A DNA stretch of 8,526 bases, taken from positions 1-8,526 of the forward strand of contig UQFU01000071.1 of assembly GCA_900540425.1 (NCBI GenBank). The letters are read 5' to 3'. Below, piece by piece: positions 5,308 through 8,526 of the stretch. The notes under the pieces are model-generated. The model saw nothing but the letters and a program-made list of their open reading frames with translations, did not search any database and was not told the origin of the DNA. Numbering within the stretch: position 1 is the first letter of the stretch; every line of letters starts with the position of its first letter. The position numbers and the translations under genes are program-made. The DNA is from an uncultured Alphaproteobacteria bacterium (GTDB lineage: Bacteria > Pseudomonadota > Alphaproteobacteria > RF32 > CAG-239).

Positions 5308-5877
5308 ATGAGTTATACCGATGTGAGCCTCTGCTCCAAGGCTCTGCTGAAAATCGGGGCGCAAACCATTACCTCTTTTGAGGACGGAACGGCAGAATCC
5401 GAGGTCGCCGCCAATTTGTATCCGTTGACCCGCGACGGTTTGCTGGCGTCATATCCCTGGAGTTTTGCCGTAGCTCAAAAACGGCTCGGACGTCTGGATT
5501 TGACCCCGGTTGCCGATTTTAAACGCGCCTATCAGCTGCCGGCGGATTTTTTGCGGATAATTTCTGCCGGAAGCGGAACCCGGGGGCGGGGAGCCGAATA
5601 TCGGATTTATGAAAATAAAATTTATACCGATAGCGAAGAACTGATTATTACCTATATCTGCCGGGTTGACGAAAGTATTTTCCCGACCTTTTTTAATGAG
5701 GCCCTGGTTGCAGCTCTGGCCTTTGAATTTTGCCTGCCGCTGACCGAAAGTACGTCCCGGGCGGAGTTTTTGCAAAAAAAAGCCGAAGATGTTCTGAAAC
5801 AGGCCCGGTTGATTGACGCCCAACAGGCAACGCCGCTTAAGTTTGAAGACTTTAGCCTGATTGAGGCGCGCCAATGA
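5308..5877 (+). CDS. Tail tubular protein A (T7 gp11-like adaptor)
   Basis: This 189-residue protein (T7 gp11 is 196) shows the family order TDVSLCSKALLKIGAQTI (4-21), FEDGTAESEVAANLYPLTRD (24-43), LLASYPWSFA (45-54), AYQLPADFLRIISAG (74-88), RGRGAEYRI (92-100), FPTFFNEALVAALAFEFCLP (125-144), LTESTSRAEFL (145-155) and a C-terminal DAQQATP (170-176). Twelve copies form the adaptor ring between portal and nozzle and seal the head after packaging. The ATG at 5308 sits eight bases after GAGGAG (5294-5299). It is the first gene after the head-module terminator. Its stop overlaps the nozzle start as ATGA (5874-5877), so the two tail proteins are likely coupled in translation. Confidence 0.95.
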   Translation: MSYTDVSLCSKALLKIGAQTITSFEDGTAESEVAANLYPLTRDGLLASYPWSFAVAQKRLGRLDLTPVADFKRAYQLPADFLRIISAGSGTRGRGAEYRIYENKIYTDSEELIITYICRVDESIFPTFFNEALVAALAFEFCLPLTESTSRAEFLQKKAEDVLKQARLIDAQQATPLKFEDFSLIEARQ

Positions 5878-7775
5878 GCAATAATGTTTCCGTCAAAACC
5901 AATTTTACCGCCGGCCAGGTTTCGCCGTTGATTTACGGACGCGGCGATTTGGGGATTTTTGAGAATGGCGCCCGCACTCTCGAAAATGTAATTATCCACC
6001 CGACCGGAGGCATTTCCCGCCGGCGCGGGCTGCGGTGTATTGACAAGATTTCCGGCGCCGCCCGTCTTTTGCCGTTTGAATTCAATACCGAACAAACCTA
6101 TCTGTTGTGTTTTCTGAACCAAAAGCTGCGGATTTACCGGGATAATGTTTTCATCTCCGAATTGGAAACGCCGTGGACGCTTGCGCAGCTTGATAGCATT
6201 AGTTGGACGCAAAGTGCCGATACGCTTTTGGTCGTGCATCCCGATGTCGCCCCCAAACAAATCAGCCGTTATGACGGCGAGGTCTGGAAAGTGGAGGATT
6301 GGGAATATTATGCCAAAGACGGCATGGTCTATTGTCCGTATTATAATTTTTTTCAAAAGAAAGAAAACCTGCGCCCCAGCGGTACCGGCGGAACCATTAC
6401 CCTGACCGCGGACAATGATATTTTTTCGCCGGATTATGTCGGCAGCCGGATTCGGATTAATGAAGGCGAAGTCAAAATTACCGCTTATGTCAATGCCAAA
6501 CAGCTGACCGGCGAAACCGGCAAAAACCTGAATAATGCCAATCAAACTGCCGATTGGGAAGAAAGCTCGTTTTCCAACCGGCGCGGTTGGCCAAATTCGG
6601 TAACCTTCCACCAGGACCGCATGGTCATCGGCGGTTCTAAAAGTCTGCCCAACCGCCTGTGGCTGTCAAAGTCTTCCGACTTGTTTAATTTTGATTTGGG
6701 CGAGGGGCTGGATGACGAAGCAATTGAGTTTGCGATTCTTTCCGATCAGGTTAATGCGATTAAGGCCGTTGTTTCCGCTCGCCACTTACTGGTTTTTACG
6801 ACCGGAGCGGAATGGATGGTAACCGGCCAGCCGCTGACCCCCGAAAGTATCCAGCTCAGCCGCCAGACCAAGGTTGGCATGTATACGGGCTGCTATGTGC
6901 CGCCGCAGAACGTTGACGGGGCGACTTTGTTCGTATCATCGGGCGGCCGGCAGATTCGCGAATTTTTGTTTGCCGATGTCGAGCAAGCCTATCAGGCTAA
7001 AGATTTGACTCTTTTGTCTAGTGAGATTATCAAAAATCCGCGTGACTGCATCTATCATTCCGACGACAGCGTCTTATACGTGGTTCTCGGCGACGGGAGC
7101 GTTTCCTGCCTGACCACATACCGTACCGAACAGGTCAATGCCTGGAGCAAACTCAAAACCGACGGCAGTTTTCGTTCTGTTGCGGCAATCGGAGATGACA
7201 TTTACTTCTGCGTCAGCCGGAAAAACGGATGGTTCATTGAAAAAATGGAAGACGACTGGTGGGTTGACTGCAGCACGCGCCTGACTTCAGAAACGCCGAA
7301 AAAACATTGGGACGGATTGGATATTTATAACGGAAGCGAAGTTTCCGTTGTGGCTGATAATTTTACGATCGGATTATACGAAGTGAAAAATTCGGCCATT
7401 GATTTAGACGAAGCCGCCTCGGAAATTATTGTCGGTTATCCCTATGAGCATATTATCGAACCTTTGCCGTTTATGCAGGAAAGCGCCCGCCCGTGGCCGC
7501 CCAAGGCTCTGCGGGTTGTCCAGGGCTTGTTTCGGATTATCCGCAGCCGCTCCTTTCGCATAAATATCGGCGGCGGTTATTTTGAAGTGCCGCTTAAAAA
7601 AATGTACCGCGACCAGTTGTTGGATGCGCCGGCAATTAGTTATGACGGCGATGTCGAATTGCGCTCTCTGGGGTGGATTAAAGATATGGAACGGCCGATT
7701 TGGAGCATACGCAGTTCGGTACCGGTTCCGTTTACGCTTCTTTCGGCTGTTATAGAAGTTAAAGTTAAATCATAA
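5874..7775 (+). CDS. Tail nozzle protein (tail tubular protein B, T7 gp12-like)
   Basis: This 633-residue, beta-rich protein begins with KTNFTAGQVSPLIYGRGDLG (8-27), GARTLENVIIHPTGGISRRR (32-51) and ARLLPFEFNTEQTYLLCF (63-80). This is the FxxGxxSPxLxGRxDL / GGxxRRxG / RLxPFxF start common to podophage nozzle proteins. Later come RRGWPNSVTFHQDRMVIGGS (about 236-255), LLVFTTGAEWMVTGQPLTP (about 305-323), then SRQTKVGMYTG and FVSSGGRQIREFLF. Repeated short beta blade-like segments fit the gp12 propeller fold. Six copies would form the tube tip below the gp11-like ring and possibly the docking site for fibres. T7 gp12 is longer (794 residues). The start overlaps the gp11-like stop by four bases, with GAGG just upstream. 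No muramidase or fibre domain is seen. Confidence 0.9.
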   Translation: MSNNVSVKTNFTAGQVSPLIYGRGDLGIFENGARTLENVIIHPTGGISRRRGLRCIDKISGAARLLPFEFNTEQTYLLCFLNQKLRIYRDNVFISELETPWTLAQLDSISWTQSADTLLVVHPDVAPKQISRYDGEVWKVEDWEYYAKDGMVYCPYYNFFQKKENLRPSGTGGTITLTADNDIFSPDYVGSRIRINEGEVKITAYVNAKQLTGETGKNLNNANQTADWEESSFSNRRGWPNSVTFHQDRMVIGGSKSLPNRLWLSKSSDLFNFDLGEGLDDEAIEFAILSDQVNAIKAVVSARHLLVFTTGAEWMVTGQPLTPESIQLSRQTKVGMYTGCYVPPQNVDGATLFVSSGGRQIREFLFADVEQAYQAKDLTLLSSEIIKNPRDCIYHSDDSVLYVVLGDGSVSCLTTYRTEQVNAWSKLKTDGSFRSVAAIGDDIYFCVSRKNGWFIEKMEDDWWVDCSTRLTSETPKKHWDGLDIYNGSEVSVVADNFTIGLYEVKNSAIDLDEAASEIIVGYPYEHIIEPLPFMQESARPWPPKALRVVQGLFRIIRSRSFRINIGGGYFEVPLKKMYRDQLLDAPAISYDGDVELRSLGWIKDMERPIWSIRSSVPVPFTLLSAVIEVKVKS

Positions 7776-7785
7776 GGAGAAAAAT

Positions 7786-8154
7786 ATGGGAAATATTACC
7801 GGAGCTGTCAGCGACTTCGGCGGTTCTGCCCTGAATATTTTGGACGACCGCCGCGATGCCAAACAGCAAAAACATAACCTGTATCAAAATTATGTGCAAA
7901 CCACGCAAAAACGCAAAAATTTGCTTGAACAGCAGCTGGCAACGCGCAGAGCCAAACTCGGGGCATCGGGGGTTTCTTCGGGCGGGTCGGCGCTGGCGGT
8001 TCAAAACCGCGATATTAATAATGCCTATGATGATATTCGTTATGAAACGGACAAGTATAAGAATAACATCAAAAAAATTGATCGCGATTATCGCTCGAAA
8101 ACATACCGGCAGGGATTTGATATGCTCGGCGATGTCGGCAAAATGATTAAATAA
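7786..8154 (+). CDS. Putative internal virion / ejection protein, short gp14-like
   Basis: This 122-residue basic, mainly helical protein starts with a Gly/Ser-rich segment (ITGAVSDFGGSALNIL), followed by a long helix with QQKHNLYQNYVQTTQKRKNL (27-46). LATRRAKLGASGVSSGGSAL (51-70), AVQNRDINNAYDDIRYE and a Lys-rich helix follow. The pattern of a helix, then LGASGVxxxSGSAxxV, then another helix is that of T7 gp14-type core proteins, which lie just after the nozzle gene as here. At 122 residues it is clearly shorter than T7 gp14 (196). It would be carried in the virion and ejected to help DNA cross the envelope. That role is inferred from motif and position. It starts behind TAAGGAGAAA, in which TAA is the nozzle stop. 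A scaffold-like or tail-assembly helper is the alternative. Confidence 0.65.
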   Translation: MGNITGAVSDFGGSALNILDDRRDAKQQKHNLYQNYVQTTQKRKNLLEQQLATRRAKLGASGVSSGGSALAVQNRDINNAYDDIRYETDKYKNNIKKIDRDYRSKTYRQGFDMLGDVGKMIK

Positions 8155-8164
8155 GGAGAAAGAA

Positions 8165-8359
8165 ATGCCACGCAGAAAAATGACTTATCGCGAAAAACGC
8201 GCCAAAGCCTATGAACAAACTTTGCCGGTCGGAGACCAGCTTGATGCCATGCTTAAGGCTTTTGACATGGTTTTGCAGAGCGGCGGAGATTTGCCGTATG
8301 AGTTGATAGATATTATTGAAAAATGGCAGGATATTAAAAACAAATATCCCGAAGAATGA
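8165..8359 (+). CDS. Small conserved phage protein, end of structural operon
   Basis: This 64-residue protein starts with a very basic segment (PRRKMTYREKRAKAYEQ), then LPVGDQLDAMLKAFDMVLQS (20-39) and a helical acidic end (ELIDIIEKWQDIKNKYPEE). The arrangement RAxAYxxxxPxGDQLDAxxK occurs in small proteins at the ends of phage tail gene clusters, but I know no proven function. The basic first third could bind nucleic acid or acidic virion surface, which is speculation. The ATG at 8165 follows TAAGGAGAAAG, in which the TAA is the stop of the gp14-like gene, so it is expressed with the tail block. A GC-rich hairpin 11 bases downstream marks the apparent end of the operon. Confidence 0.8.
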   Translation: MPRRKMTYREKRAKAYEQTLPVGDQLDAMLKAFDMVLQSGGDLPYELIDIIEKWQDIKNKYPEE

Positions 8360-8370
8360 TTATGTTTATT

Positions 8371-8395
8371 GCCGGGGAGAATAAAACTCCCCGGC
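8371..8395. terminator. GC-rich hairpin between convergent genes, possible two-way terminator
   Basis: GCCGGGGAG (8371-8379) and CTCCCCGGC (8387-8395) form a perfect 9-bp stem with a seven-base loop. It is just after the last + strand gene and just after the end of the minus-strand mini-ORF. Neither side has a true T-run. The + side is followed by AT-rich sequence (CGAATTATTATAC), so termination may be imperfect or Rho-assisted. The stem resembles the 5260-5284 terminator in make-up. Confidence 0.65.
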
Positions 8396-8402
8396 CGAAT
8401 TA

Positions 8403-8492
8403 TTATACATTATAATATTTGAGCAATCTGGCAAACTCAATGCCGATTGCCCTGCGAAAGGTTTTGTTTTTAATATTCTGGATTAATATCAT
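8403..8492 (-). CDS. Candidate 29-residue basic peptide, convergent mini-ORF
   Basis: On the minus strand an ATG (8492-8490) opens 29 codons to a TAA (8405-8403). A ribosome site AAAGGGAG (8501-8508) stands eight bases before the ATG, and an in-frame TAG lies just upstream, so no longer start is possible. The peptide begins MILIQNIKNK, has TFRRAIGIEFARLLKYYNV as its end, and carries six Lys/Arg against one Glu. The region from about residue 12 to 26 could form an amphipathic basic helix. It is followed by the hairpin at 8371-8395. I do not recognise it. It might be a small phage regulator, a membrane-active peptide, the first gene of a leftward host or lysogeny segment, or chance. The evidence is the ribosome site, start spacing and downstream hairpin only. 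Confidence 0.4.
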   Translation of the reverse strand: MILIQNIKNKTFRRAIGIEFARLLKYYNV

Positions 8493-8500
8493 GTTCTAAA

Positions 8501-8508
8501 CTCCCTTT
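8501..8508 (-). promoter_or_regulatory. Ribosome binding site of the minus-strand mini-ORF
   Basis: Read on the minus strand this is AAAGGGAG, eight bases before the ATG ending at 8490. It is one mismatch from the AAAGGAG class used by the + strand genes and is the main reason to take the mini-ORF seriously. Confidence 0.45.
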
Positions 8509-8526
8509 AGGTTTCTGATTAAAAAG

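Noticed and set aside
5652..6611. Long open minus-strand frame (319 codons) across the gp11-like and nozzle genes
   Set aside because: It lies fully opposite two firmly identified genes, spans their junction, has no recognisable motif, and similar long antisense frames occur under other genes here, so codon bias explains it.
8362..8415. Seventeen-codon + strand ORF after the last gene
   Set aside because: It runs through the GC hairpin, has no ribosome site and the peptide is unremarkable.
8402..8416. AT-rich inverted repeat ATTATA-CAT-TATAAT, carrying a -10-like hexamer on both strands
   Set aside because: No -35 box at suitable spacing on either strand; it overlaps the mini-ORF end and such AT palindromes arise easily in this AT-rich stretch.

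Overview
This window is a late (virion and lysis) gene block of a short-tailed, T7-type podophage or prophage of a Gram-negative, probably proteobacterial host. All genes but one are on the + strand, tightly packed with strong Shine-Dalgarno sites and several stop/start overlaps. The host guess rests on a GTA-type three-TM holin, a SleB-type endolysin, strong GGAG ribosome sites and roughly even base composition. An alphaproteobacterium is plausible but unproven. No integrase, attachment site, RNA polymerase, terminase motif, tRNA, CRISPR array or insertion sequence is visible, so lytic versus integrated state cannot be decided.

Layout: (1) 1-102, the last codons of an unidentified gene. (2) 128-1376, a lysis cassette: a small membrane-anchored coiled-coil protein, a SleB-family cell wall hydrolase and a GTA-type holin. 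(3) 1388-3304, a small conserved phage protein, the T7 gp8-like portal and a Bbp19-like small protein, closed by a strong intrinsic terminator (3309-3336). (4) 3367-5229, the head module: scaffold/assembly protein, HK97-fold-type major capsid protein and a small putative head decoration protein. A hairpin overlaps the scaffold stop codon, and a strong terminator (5260-5293) ends the module. (5) 5308-8359, the tail and core module: T7 gp11-like tail tubular protein A, gp12-like nozzle, a short gp14-like putative internal virion protein and a 64-residue conserved phage protein. (6) 8371-8395, a GC-rich hairpin, then a convergent 29-codon minus-strand ORF (8403-8492) with its own good ribosome site.

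How they work together: the scaffold shapes the procapsid from capsid subunits around the portal. The gp11-like adaptor and gp12-like nozzle are added to the portal vertex after packaging, and the gp14-like protein probably travels in the head or tail for ejection. The holin releases the signal-less SleB hydrolase to the cell wall at the end of infection. The internal terminators divide one apparent late operon into portal, head and tail blocks. The one after the capsid block sits where T7 has its Tphi terminator (after gene 10, before gene 11), suggesting they set protein ratios.

Most of the window is a recognisable phage morphogenesis module rather than a new system. The less explained parts are the terminator layout, the minus-strand mini-ORF, the small conserved proteins and the compact core-protein region.
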